Assembly (NCBI GenBank): GCA_964641155.1
Contig: CAZXJO010000002.1
Location: forward strand, 1-64,000
Direction of reading: 5' to 3'
From: DTCV01 sp964641155
GTDB taxonomy: Archaea > Thermoproteota > Thermoprotei_A > Sulfolobales > NBVN01
DNA length: 64,000 bases
Positions 16,111-24,614 of the stretch are shown here, in pieces (position 1 is the first letter of the stretch; every line of letters begins with the position of its first letter). The notes under the pieces were generated by a model that was given only the letters and a program-made list of their open reading frames with translations, did not search any database and was not told the DNA's origin. The translations under genes were made by a program, and so were the position numbers.

Positions 16111-18156
16111 TCACCCGACCTTAACTATCTTACACGCGCAGACCTTCGTCTCCGGTGTCATGGTCTCCGGGTCTAAGGCATCGTTGGTCAGCTTATTGGC
16201 CCCCCAATGCCAGGGTACTGAGATCACCCCTTCTGAGATGCTCTGAGTTGTATGTATTTTAACGACATACTCACCCCTTCGTGTAACTAACTTCACTACA
16301 TCACCGTCTTTTACTCCGTAAATTTTCGCGGTCACGGGGTTTACTATTGCTTCGGGTTCCGGCCACCTCTTATTCAATGAGTTTGACTTACCTGTCATGG
16401 TGTTCGTGTGGAAAACACCTACAACTCTATGAGTTGTCAGTATTAGCGGGTATTCGTCGTCCGGCATCTCAGCGGGGGGCTGATGCTCAACGGGTATTAT
16501 GGTGAACTTACCGCTCGGCGTTTTGAATCTCTCCACGTGAAGTATTCGAGTTCCTTCACCTTCTGGGGAGGGGCAAGGCCATATAATACCTCCAAGGGAG
16601 TTCTTCAGCCTAGTAGGAGTTATACCTGCATATGCAGGTATAACCTTGTTGATTTCAGCTAATACGTCCTCAGGGCCTGAGTAGTTGAAGTACCTCTCAA
16701 TGTTTAATTCCTTAGCTAGGTCTATTATGATGTAAAGGTCTGGTCTAGCCTCACCCGGCGGCTCTAATGCTTTGAAAGACCACTGCACCCTCCTCTCACT
16801 ATTCGTGAAGCTCCCCTCCTTCTCGGCCCAGGCAGCAGCCGGAAGCACTATATCAGCATACTCCGCAGTCTCCGTCAAGAATATGTCTTGAACCACCAAG
16901 AACTCCAGCTTACTTAAGCCACTGATAACATGTGATGTGTTAGCCTCGCTTATTACGGGGTTCTCACCCATCACGTATGCGGCTTTCACCCTACCGGCCT
17001 CAGCCTCACGGAACACGCATGGCAGCGTCAAACCAACATTCCCCGGTAACTCGCTAACGCCCCACAATTCGGCAATCCTCTTCCTACCCACCTCATCAGT
17101 GACCCTAACATAGCCTGGCAAGAACTCAGCCAACGCACCCATATCACACGATCCCTGAACGTTGTTTTGACCCCTCAGACCCCCAACACATGTCCCAGGC
17201 TTTCCGTACCAACCCAGTAATGCTGCCAGAGTTGCTAAGGCGAGTACGTTACGTTGCCCAACGATATGTTGCGTGACCCCCATCGACCAGACTAAACTTC
17301 CTTCCCTGCTCGAGGCCATCAAGTACGCTGCCTGCTTAATCGTGAACGCTGGAGCCCCGCTTATAGCCTCAGCCAGTTCCGGAGTGTACTTATCAACTAC
17401 CCTGAGTAGTTCGTCAAATCTCTCAACCCTCTTCTCAACGAATTCCTTGTCGTACAGGCCCTCCTTAATGATCAAGTTCATTATGGCGTTAGCCACAGCT
17501 ATATCTGTTCCAGGCTTCACCTGTATGAAGAGGTCCGCATGCCAGGCAGTTTTATTCTTAACAGGCGCTACAACTATTAGCTTAGCCCCCCTCCTCTTAG
17601 CGCGTAGTATGTACTGCCCCATCAGAATCGGATATGTTTCGGCGGGGTTAGCGCCCCAAACAACTATGACGTCCGAGTTAGCTATGTCCTCAAAGGTTGA
17701 GGTCAGAGCTCCAACACCGGTCACCTTTCCCATGCCGATTAATGTTGGTGCATGGCACAGCCTCGCGCAGTGGTCAACATTGTTAGTACCCAGTAACCTT
17801 GCCAACTTCTGAAGTAAGTAGTTCTCTTCATTAAAACATTTAGCGCTTGCAAAAAACGCCACCGTATCAGGTCCATACGATTTGATCATGTCCTTGAGTC
17901 TGGTACTTACTTCCCTAATAGCATCTCTCCAACTAATTTCTACGAAGCCCCTTTCGGTTTTCTTAAGAGGTTTCTTCAACCTATGGGGGGAGTTAACGAA
18001 TGAGAGGTCATTGGGCTTAGGACATAGATGCCCTTTGTTAACGGGGTGGTCGTAGTTGTACTCAATGCCTACATACCTGCCATCTAAGGATCTAATCATC
18101 AAACCGCATCCAACGCCGCAATAAGGACATACAACGGGTGTTAGCCTCTCGGACAC
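16111..18156 (-). CDS. fdhA: formate dehydrogenase catalytic subunit, molybdopterin type
   Basis: Mo- or W-bis-MGD oxidoreductase of the FdhF class, interconverting formate and CO2. The N-terminal [4Fe-4S] ligands are Cys10, Cys13, Cys17 and Cys45 (CPYCGVGC and GHLCPK). The metal-ligand segment reads DHCARLCHAPT, where Cys134 takes the place of the selenocysteine of E. coli FdhH, followed by the catalytic His135. The C-terminal domain has the usual RVVGVFHTNTMT and VSVPWHWG segments that bind the pterin nucleotides. There is no twin-arginine signal, so it is cytoplasmic. The length of 681 is normal. The start is GTG at 18156 with GGTGGTG upstream. Formate dehydrogenase is the best call, but close paralogues with other substrates exist. 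Confidence 0.88.
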   Translation of the reverse strand: MSERLTPVVCPYCGVGCGLMIRSLDGRYVGIEYNYDHPVNKGHLCPKPNDLSFVNSPHRLKKPLKKTERGFVEISWRDAIREVSTRLKDMIKSYGPDTVAFFASAKCFNEENYLLQKLARLLGTNNVDHCARLCHAPTLIGMGKVTGVGALTSTFEDIANSDVIVVWGANPAETYPILMGQYILRAKRRGAKLIVVAPVKNKTAWHADLFIQVKPGTDIAVANAIMNLIIKEGLYDKEFVEKRVERFDELLRVVDKYTPELAEAISGAPAFTIKQAAYLMASSREGSLVWSMGVTQHIVGQRNVLALATLAALLGWYGKPGTCVGGLRGQNNVQGSCDMGALAEFLPGYVRVTDEVGRKRIAELWGVSELPGNVGLTLPCVFREAEAGRVKAAYVMGENPVISEANTSHVISGLSKLEFLVVQDIFLTETAEYADIVLPAAAWAEKEGSFTNSERRVQWSFKALEPPGEARPDLYIIIDLAKELNIERYFNYSGPEDVLAEINKVIPAYAGITPTRLKNSLGGIIWPCPSPEGEGTRILHVERFKTPSGKFTIIPVEHQPPAEMPDDEYPLILTTHRVVGVFHTNTMTGKSNSLNKRWPEPEAIVNPVTAKIYGVKDGDVVKLVTRRGEYVVKIHTTQSISEGVISVPWHWGANKLTNDALDPETMTPETKVCACKIVKVG

Positions 18157-18483
18157 CTGAACACCACCTAAAATGTGGGGGGAATGGGTTATTAAATATT
18201 AAAGAATGATGGACATACCTTAATGCGTTATGTTGTTCTGCAATTGCCTGTGTTGGGTTTTATCTCTTCGATGAGGGTTGTGTGAGGGCATCATGTGCTG
18301 GTTGGGATGGTGGACTCCCCACCATGACCCGTTCGGAGACCCAGGGGTTGGACCTATGCGTCGCCCACACCATTAGCTGAGCGTAACGTTAAGCACCCCA
18401 ACGAAAATAGGCATCAAGAACTGCGAAGACCCTTATCTCGATGTAGTCTCTATTTGGATGAGTGGGATTTGAGGTGAGCCTGT
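18157..18483. other. 327-bp gap with fdh promoter and a strong hairpin
   Basis: Near 18190-18205 an AT-rich tract (minus strand TTTAATATTTAAT) is a plausible TATA element for the fdh operon. Further on, ATGGTGG and CCACCAT (18307-18325) form a perfect 7-bp stem with a five-base loop, in a GC-rich setting unlike the surrounding coding DNA. The hairpin's CTCCCCACCAT reappears in the gap at 43706-43716. It may be a small RNA or the remnant of a dispersed element. No protein frame is recognised. Confidence 0.4.
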
Positions 18484-19095
18484 TTAAGGCTGCTGTTTGA
18501 TGTATTTGATTGTTAGAGGTAATAGCGATAGGAGGTTATCTATAAATGCATTGCGTTCCAAGCCTATTTCCCTCAACACCTCGTTCAAGGATTCCGGGTT
18601 GGGGGTCAATCCTTTCAGTCTAATCATACTGCGTAGAACTTCCGCGTATTCCCAGGGAAATATTATCCACGCATCAGTTTCTTCAACGTAGAAATCCGGT
18701 ACTATTACGGTGGTCGGCTTCACGTATATGGATGCCGTCTTTATTTCCTTCGGGCCGTAGAGTTGCAGTAGCTCGATAGTTATTTGCAGTGTTCTACCAC
18801 TATCTGCAACATCATCGATTACCAGGGCTCTCTTCCCGCTTATGTCTGCGGTAAGTGGGTGTGTCACTACCGGTCTTTCATAGTGTTCACCCACCCCCTT
18901 ATAGAATTTAACCCCAACAGCCTCCACAGAGTTAATCCCTAAAAAATCGCTTAATAGTCGTGCAATGATCCACCCACCCCTCAGGATACCAACTAACACG
19001 TCCGGAGTCACGGCGGCCTCGACAACCTTGCGAGCCAGTTTTAGTGTTAGTAACGCGATGTCATCCCATGAAACTGGTAAAAATTTGAGGGTCAC
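18484..19095 (-). CDS. purine-type phosphoribosyltransferase
   Basis: A 203-residue type I phosphoribosyltransferase that condenses a base with PRPP. The PRPP loop is RALVIDDVADSGRTLQ, with the two acidic residues in place; an ILRGGWIIARLL loop near the N-terminus and IIFPWEY at the C-terminus match archaeal xanthine/hypoxanthine-guanine phosphoribosyltransferases. It is divergent from purA, in a purine cluster, which suggests base salvage. The start is GTG at 19095, with GGTGTCAG upstream. The exact base is not readable. Confidence 0.85.
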   Translation of the reverse strand: MTLKFLPVSWDDIALLTLKLARKVVEAAVTPDVLVGILRGGWIIARLLSDFLGINSVEAVGVKFYKGVGEHYERPVVTHPLTADISGKRALVIDDVADSGRTLQITIELLQLYGPKEIKTASIYVKPTTVIVPDFYVEETDAWIIFPWEYAEVLRSMIRLKGLTPNPESLNEVLREIGLERNAFIDNLLSLLPLTIKYIKQQP

Positions 19096-19160
19096 TTACT
19101 GACACCTCTTACTACTTCTTCTCAGGTTCTTAAATGCAGATAAGCATTTAGCGGGTTAAC

Positions 19161-19168
19161 TTTATATA
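19161..19168 (+). promoter_or_regulatory. TATA box of purA
   Basis: TTTATATA lies 18-25 bases before the TTG start of purA. That spacing places the transcription start at or next to the start codon, so the message is probably leaderless; no ribosome-binding sequence is seen. Confidence 0.55.
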
Positions 19169-19185
19169 TCAGCCCTCCCTACATC

Positions 19186-20220
19186 TTGAGGGATATTACG
19201 TCGGTAACTGTAGTTGTTGGCGGGTTTTTCGGAGATGAAGGTAAGGGTAAAGTAGTTGCTTATTTAGGCTTGAAGGATAAGCCGTCCGCGGCAGTTAGAA
19301 CAGGCAGTATTAATGCTGGACATACTGTAAGCTTCGAAGGGAAAACATGGAAGTTGAGGGTAGTTCCCTCGACCTTCCTATATAGGGCATGCAGGCTTTA
19401 CATACCGGCCGGGGCCCTCATAAGCACACAGTCATTTTTTGATGATGTTAAAGCAACCGAATGCGATGGAAGGGTCTTCATAGACTTCAACACAGGTGTG
19501 ATCACGGAAGAACATGTTAAGAAGGAAGTCGCTGATGATTTAATGAGGATGATAGGTAGCACTAAGCAGGGAGTTGGTGCTGCGGGCTCTGAGAGAGTTA
19601 TGAGGAGGCTCAAACTAGCTAAGGATTATGAGGCTCTTAGGAACTATCTAACAGACGTTACTTCGGAGGTCAACGACTACATAGATCGCGGGGAAAGAGT
19701 ATTGGTTGAGGGCACCCAAGGTTTTCATCTAAGCCTATACTTCGGTACTTATCCCTACGTAACTAGTAGAGATACGTCAGCATCGGGTGTGTTGAGTGAG
19801 GCAGGCATAGGGCCCAAGAAGGTTGATGAAGTATTAGTCGTTTTTAAGTCATATGTGACTAGAGTCGGTGAGGGCCCTCTACCTAACGAGTTAAGCTCCA
19901 TGGACGTTGAGAAATTCGGCTTCACCGAAAGGGCCTCCGTCACCGGCAGGCTCAGGAGGGCAGCACCTTTCAATCAGGAACTTGCTAGGAAAGCGGTAGT
20001 GGTAAATTCGGCGACCCAGGTAGCTATAACCAAGGTTGATGTACTTTTTAAGGATACCCACAATGTGAGGGAGTGGTGCAAACTGCCTGAAGAGGTGAGG
20101 AAGTGGGTGGATGAGATTGAAAACACTCTTAAAGTGCCTGTAACTTTAATAGGTACTGGTGAAGACGCTATGGCAATGATCGACCGCAGGGAGGGCGTCT
20201 TCGGATCTTCGAGGAGGTGA
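19186..20220 (+). CDS. purA: adenylosuccinate synthetase, short archaeal form
   Basis: GTP-dependent enzyme joining IMP and aspartate in AMP synthesis. The N-terminal glycine loop GDEGKGK is at residues 16-22, followed by NAGHTV with the catalytic His, GSTKQGVGAA, VEGTQGFHLSLYFGTYPYVTS, and the IMP/GTP-binding segments VTGRLRRAAPFN and ITKVDVLF. At 344 residues it is the short archaeal version, about 90 residues shorter than bacterial PurA. The TTG start fits the promoter spacing. It is followed seven bases later by the FAD-dependent dehydrogenase gene, so the two are cotranscribed. Confidence 0.95.
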   Translation: MRDITSVTVVVGGFFGDEGKGKVVAYLGLKDKPSAAVRTGSINAGHTVSFEGKTWKLRVVPSTFLYRACRLYIPAGALISTQSFFDDVKATECDGRVFIDFNTGVITEEHVKKEVADDLMRMIGSTKQGVGAAGSERVMRRLKLAKDYEALRNYLTDVTSEVNDYIDRGERVLVEGTQGFHLSLYFGTYPYVTSRDTSASGVLSEAGIGPKKVDEVLVVFKSYVTRVGEGPLPNELSSMDVEKFGFTERASVTGRLRRAAPFNQELARKAVVVNSATQVAITKVDVLFKDTHNVREWCKLPEEVRKWVDEIENTLKVPVTLIGTGEDAMAMIDRREGVFGSSRR

Positions 20221-20226
20221 TAACGT

Positions 20227-21618
20227 ATGAAATATGACGTAGTTATTGTAGGAGCTGGACCTGCCGGACTCTTCGCCGCCTACGAGATGGTGGTGAAAGG
20301 TGGCAAGGGATTGAACATAGCATTAGTTGATAAAGGACCTAAGGCATCTATGAGGAAATGTCCGCTGATCCATACCGGTAAATGCATGTTCTGCAAGCCT
20401 TGCCTAGTCTTAAGCGGTATCGGCGGTGCTGGAGCGTTGAGTAGTTTCCTCATCAATTTAAGGCCCGATATCGGCGGCGAGCTCCATGAACTAGTTGGTA
20501 GTTGGGAAGAGGCTTACGAATTAATCAAGTACGTTGATAGCGTAGTAGTTAGCTTCACTGACGCAACAAAGCTTTACCTACCTAACACGGAAATGGTTGA
20601 AGTACTGGAGAAGAGGGCCATAAAGGCTGGGGCCACGTTCATATCAATCCCCCAAAGGCATATAGGGAGTGAGAGGGCCATAACCGTCTTAGAAAACTTC
20701 ACGAAGTACCTCGAAGATGCTGGAGTTAAAATGTTAACTAATACTGAAGTTAATGACATAAGCGGTGAGGGTCGCGGGTTCCTTGTCAAGACAAGCAGGG
20801 GTGAGTTCGGTTGCGATTATCTCATACTAGCTACCGGTAGGTCGGGTGCTGACTGGTTCTCATGGATAACTAAGAGATTAGGCATTGCTGTGATTCCAGG
20901 ACCTCTTGACGTCGGGGTCAGGGTGGAGGTTCAGTCGGTGGTTATGGATGAGGTCACTAGGGTCGTCAGAGATCCTAAGATAATCATGTATACGAAAGCC
21001 TTTGACGATAAGGTGAGGACTTTCTGCACCAATCCGGGAGGGTTCGTGATCAAGGAGGTATATGATGACGGTACAGTGGGAGTTAACGGGGAGTCCTACA
21101 ACAGTAAGAGTAGTGGTAACACCAACTTCGCCTTACTGTCAACTGTCAGATTAACGAACCCCCTGGAGGATACCGTGGAGTACGGTAAGAGTATTGCTAG
21201 GCTGTCGACTAAGTTAGGTGGTGGTAAACCACTGATACAGAGATTCAGCGACCTTGAAGCAGGGAGGAGAAGTACTTGGGACAGGATAAACAGGAGCTCC
21301 ATAAGACCAACACTTAAGGAGGTAACCCCGGGAGATATATCTATGGCTTTACCGTACAGGGTCTTAACGAACATAATTGAGGGCCTTCAACGGCTAGACA
21401 ACATAATACCTGGTGTTGCATCTTCGCAGACAATTGTCTACGCGCCGGAGATAAAGTACTACAGTGTTAGGGCAGTCGTCAATAAATACTTGGAAAGCAG
21501 TGTTGAGAACATATTCGTAGCAGGTGATGGTGCAGGACTTTCGAGGGGTATTAACGTAGCCGCAGCTACTGGGGTGCTAGCCGGTCGGGGAGTCCTCCAC
21601 AAGCTAGGAGTTGTTTAG
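20227..21618 (+). CDS. FAD-dependent dehydrogenase of the COG2509 type
   Basis: Flavoprotein of a family (COG2509) whose substrate is not known. The N-terminal dinucleotide fold has VGAGPAG at residues 8-14 and a second conserved cysteine region (MRKCPLI, GKCMFCKPC) at about residues 40-60, followed by GIGGAGALSS. The middle ILATGRSGADW and the C-terminal NIFVAGDGAGLSRGINVAAATG close the FAD site, as in related dehydrogenases. The CxxC pair suggests a redox disulfide or a metal site. It is cotranscribed with purA, but no purine role is implied by sequence. The length of 463 is normal. Confidence 0.85.
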   Translation: MKYDVVIVGAGPAGLFAAYEMVVKGGKGLNIALVDKGPKASMRKCPLIHTGKCMFCKPCLVLSGIGGAGALSSFLINLRPDIGGELHELVGSWEEAYELIKYVDSVVVSFTDATKLYLPNTEMVEVLEKRAIKAGATFISIPQRHIGSERAITVLENFTKYLEDAGVKMLTNTEVNDISGEGRGFLVKTSRGEFGCDYLILATGRSGADWFSWITKRLGIAVIPGPLDVGVRVEVQSVVMDEVTRVVRDPKIIMYTKAFDDKVRTFCTNPGGFVIKEVYDDGTVGVNGESYNSKSSGNTNFALLSTVRLTNPLEDTVEYGKSIARLSTKLGGGKPLIQRFSDLEAGRRSTWDRINRSSIRPTLKEVTPGDISMALPYRVLTNIIEGLQRLDNIIPGVASSQTIVYAPEIKYYSVRAVVNKYLESSVENIFVAGDGAGLSRGINVAAATGVLAGRGVLHKLGVV

Positions 21619-21621
21619 GGT

Positions 21622-22692
21622 TTAGGTCAGCACCTTACTCAGTTCATCGGCCTCTATCGCTAGCCTGATCTCCCTGGCAATCCTCCTGCCCACACTCATA
21701 GGCTCATCCCAGTAGTATGCTGAGTAGGGGCTTCCACCGACATAGAGGTTTGTCCCCGCCACTATTCTCCCAGAAAATTCGAACACGACTATGCTACCAT
21801 CATCTTTAATTATGCTTTCAAGGCAGAAGGGACCTATTATGCCTGGCGGCAAGTACTTCCTTGTAGATTCTACGAAGTTCAAACCGTATCTCATGGCGGT
21901 TGGCAGTAAACTCTCCCTAACAACTAAGGGTATGTTACCTACGACATTGAATGTGGGGTCGACGCCTCTCAATAGCTCGTTAGGTAGTCTCCGCAAGCCG
22001 TCGACGTTCGACTCGTAACGTATATCAACACCCAGCAGCTCTAACCTGTTCATCATCACGCTGTTGAAGAAGTGGAAGTACGCTGGAACACCTACAACGT
22101 ATTCCTGAATCAACACTTCATCAGCGCTCCTAATAACACCCTTCCCCAGCAAAGCATTGATTCCCACCACAACCTCATCCATGGTACTGGCGATAAAGTA
22201 TCCCCTACCACCCTTCGCCCCCGGTAACTTGACTATCACAACGCCTTCTACGGGCTCACCAACCTTATATGATTTAGGTATAGGTATACCGGCCTTGCTT
22301 AATAGTTCCATCTTACTATGTTGGTTGGACTCAACCGCTAGTAAATCACGCAGCCCAAACATCGGCACAGGCAACTCCTTAGCGCACTCTAACCCTATAT
22401 ACTCCACCATACTGCCATGAGGGATGAGAATCGAATTCCACTCATTTAACTTCTCCACCACCTCGGGTGAGCACATATCACCCCAATTATCTAACACGAC
22501 GAATTCGTCAATTAGGTTGTTGAATAACTCATAAAACCATTTCCTACTACGTTCAACTATCCCAACGGTTCTAAACCCCTCCTGCCTAGCTCCGTGAAAT
22601 ATTTGCAACGCAGTGTGGCTGCAGAGGGTAGCAATGCTGACATCACTTAAATTTTTCGCATTGATTTCATAGTTGTTAGTGGGTTTAGCCAT
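21622..22692 (-). CDS. purP: PurP-type IMP biosynthesis enzyme (formate-AICAR ligase) or paralogue
   Basis: ATP-grasp enzyme of the PurP family; characterised members use formate and ATP to formylate AICAR (FAICAR formation), replacing the folate-dependent PurH step. Seen: SHTALQIFHGARQEGFRT at about residues 26-43, IPHGSMVEYIG, VIVKLPGAKGGRGYFIA (ATP-grasp lysine and glycine loop), IQEYVVGVPAYFHFF, GPFCLESII and FEFSGRIVAGTN with acidic metal ligands. The length of 356 is typical. Some archaea carry two PurP paralogues, one of unproven activity, so this may be either. It is convergent with the FAD dehydrogenase gene, only four bases apart. Confidence 0.9.
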   Translation of the reverse strand: MAKPTNNYEINAKNLSDVSIATLCSHTALQIFHGARQEGFRTVGIVERSRKWFYELFNNLIDEFVVLDNWGDMCSPEVVEKLNEWNSILIPHGSMVEYIGLECAKELPVPMFGLRDLLAVESNQHSKMELLSKAGIPIPKSYKVGEPVEGVVIVKLPGAKGGRGYFIASTMDEVVVGINALLGKGVIRSADEVLIQEYVVGVPAYFHFFNSVMMNRLELLGVDIRYESNVDGLRRLPNELLRGVDPTFNVVGNIPLVVRESLLPTAMRYGLNFVESTRKYLPPGIIGPFCLESIIKDDGSIVVFEFSGRIVAGTNLYVGGSPYSAYYWDEPMSVGRRIAREIRLAIEADELSKVLT

Positions 22693-23392
22693 TCCATTTG
22701 ATACCTAGGTGAGTTAACGGATGTTTCAATTTAAACTTTCTCGAGACTTCATCGGTAGATGGAAGGGAGAGTTCGTAGCGTGTAGCTGGAAGCCCCATCC
22801 CATGATGTGGGGGGAGTGCCAGGTGCCCCGACCAGGTTAGTTCTTATGATGCGCACTACGCTCCGCGAGCCATAAGTATCCATGCGCTATGGAACAACAA
22901 CCTCAGGTTCGGTGATGGGTGCGGTCACGATTGCCTGCCCTAAACGTGGAGGTCCCCGAGTGTTGAGGGTACTGGAAGTGTGTGGTACGTGGAGCATTTG
23001 GCCGCAATAATCGATTACAAAAATTATGTTATGGGGAAAACGATCCGCTATGAAAGCATGTGGAGATGGTGTGGAGGGTGTTAAGTGATGGTTATTTCGT
23101 GGGCATCACATGCTTCGGCAAGTAGTACGATCACCTAATATGCCGCATATTAAAGGAGTGAGAACAGCGTGCGTGAAGATGTGATACTGAAGGGTTTGTA
23201 CGGAGAGGCCGTAACAACGCAGTTGTTGCCCCTCTAAGGGCTTCGCAGCGTTAGCTTGGGGTGATAATGTCATGGTGTAGGTTTTGGCACATGTTAAGAG
23301 ACCTAACGTATTTTACAGTTTCATCTTGGGGTCAAACAAGCTGGGGGAGAGAACTTTTTTAACTCTTTACAGAGGTGTGTAGGGGGTAGCGG
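22693..23392. other. 700-bp gap with two strong hairpins upstream of guaAb
   Basis: No protein frame is convincing. Two structured spots stand out. At about 22787-22822, CCC-CATC, loop CCAT, GATG-(T)-GGG forms a stem enclosed by CTGG/CCAG. At 23203-23234, GAG-GGC-AACAAC with loop GCA pairs with GTTGTT-GCC-CTC (one mismatch, one three-base bulge). Downstream, CTAAGGGC through GCGTTAG and TGATAATGTCA are further dyads. A structured RNA, a guaAb leader or a decayed mobile-element end are all possible. Confidence 0.4.
23203..23234. other. long imperfect hairpin, candidate structured RNA
   Basis: The stem pairs GAG, GGC and AACAAC on the left with GTTGTT, GCC and CTC on the right around a GCA loop; the only breaks are one A/C mismatch and a CGT bulge. 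It lies about 160 bases before the GMP synthase start. Twelve pairs over 32 bases is more than expected by chance in a sequence of this composition. Strand and function are unknown. Confidence 0.35.
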
Positions 23393-24493
23393 TTGGATCC
23401 TAAGAGATTCGTGGAAAATGCGGTTGAGGAGTTAAGGACTAGGTACGGAGATTCGGACCGAGTACTCGCCGCAGTTAGTGGTGGGGTTGACAGCACCACA
23501 GCCGCGGTCCTAGCTTATAAGGCCTTGGGTAACAAGGTAATACCCGTTTTCATCGATACCGGGTTCATGAGAATGAATGAAGGCGTTAAGGTTAAGGAGA
23601 TGTTGAAGGATTTAATGCCGTTAGAAGTGGTGGATATGTCAGAAACCTTCTATAGGAGGATCGAAGGACTCTCAGACGCTGAGATCAAGAGGAAGGCGTT
23701 CAGGGAGACATTCTACCAAGTAATAAGCGATCTCGCCAAGAAATTGGGTTGTGAATACGTTGTCCAAGGAACCATAGCTGCGGACTGGGTCGAAACTTTC
23801 GGGGGTATTAAGACTCAGCACAATGTCCTCACAGACGAACTTATGCGTAAGTACGGTTTTAAGGTAATAGAGCCTTTGAGGGATCTGTACAAGGATCAGG
23901 TTAGAATCGTAGCTAAATACTTAGGCATCCCCAACGCCATAATTTTGAGGCAACCGTTCCCCGGTCCAGGGCTCCTGGTCAGAACTGTGGGGACGTTCAC
24001 TAGGGAGAAGTTGGGGGTTTTAAAGAAAGCCACGGAAGTTGTTGAGGAGGTCCTCCAGGGGCGGGGCATAAGTCAGTACTTCCCAGCTATTTGGGAATAC
24101 GATATACTGGAGGAAGGCAAGGCGTGTGTTGATGTATGCGTATCTTACAAGGTGTTCAGAGTTAAGGCTACCGGTGTTAAGGACGGCGGCAGGGTCTACG
24201 AACCCATAGCGCTTGTAGAGGATGTGGGGAGCTTAAATCCCTACATCGTTTACAAGTATTTCACCGACATGAAAGTGTCCCACGTCGTTGTACAAACGCT
24301 GGATAAGGGAGTCGGCAAGTACTTCGTCTCTGTGAGGGCTGTAGTAACAGACGATTTCATGACTGCAAGCGTGTTTAACATGAATGATGAGTTACTCCAA
24401 GAACTAACCAACAAACTAGCCTCTGTGGAAGGTGTTAGGGCTGTAGGGTACGATGTCACACCCAAGCCACCTGCAACTATAGAATATGAGTGA
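23393..24493 (+). CDS. guaAb: GMP synthase ATP-pyrophosphatase subunit (GuaAb)
   Basis: Converts XMP to GMP with ATP and ammonia. The ATP-pyrophosphatase P-loop SGGVDSTTA begins at residue 29; FIDTGFMR, TIAADWVET and RQPFPGPGLLVRT are the standard XMP- and ATP-site blocks, and the C-terminus has the dimerisation domain ending KPPATIEYE, like the PPGTIEWE end of bacterial enzymes. The glutamine amidotransferase half is absent and not found in the window, as is usual for archaea where it is a separate gene. At 366 residues it is somewhat longer than the usual ~310. TTG start with GGGGG upstream. Confidence 0.93.
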   Translation: MDPKRFVENAVEELRTRYGDSDRVLAAVSGGVDSTTAAVLAYKALGNKVIPVFIDTGFMRMNEGVKVKEMLKDLMPLEVVDMSETFYRRIEGLSDAEIKRKAFRETFYQVISDLAKKLGCEYVVQGTIAADWVETFGGIKTQHNVLTDELMRKYGFKVIEPLRDLYKDQVRIVAKYLGIPNAIILRQPFPGPGLLVRTVGTFTREKLGVLKKATEVVEEVLQGRGISQYFPAIWEYDILEEGKACVDVCVSYKVFRVKATGVKDGGRVYEPIALVEDVGSLNPYIVYKYFTDMKVSHVVVQTLDKGVGKYFVSVRAVVTDDFMTASVFNMNDELLQELTNKLASVEGVRAVGYDVTPKPPATIEYE

Positions 24494-24557
24494 GTTGGCG
24501 TGACGTAATAACAATTTTCCTCAAACGTAAAATGGCAAGGCCTCACGCTGCAAATAA

Positions 24558-24567
24558 CTTTATATAA
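24558..24567 (+). promoter_or_regulatory. TATA box of the TRAP permease gene
   Basis: CTTTATATAA lies about 50 bases before the ATG of the fused TRAP permease; transcription would begin near 24590, leaving a leader of about 25 bases. This is inferred from archaeal promoter spacing only. Confidence 0.45.
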
Positions 24568-24614
24568 CGTTAAGGCATATATGTCGCTGTTATATTATTA
24601 ATTGGTGTTTCAGA

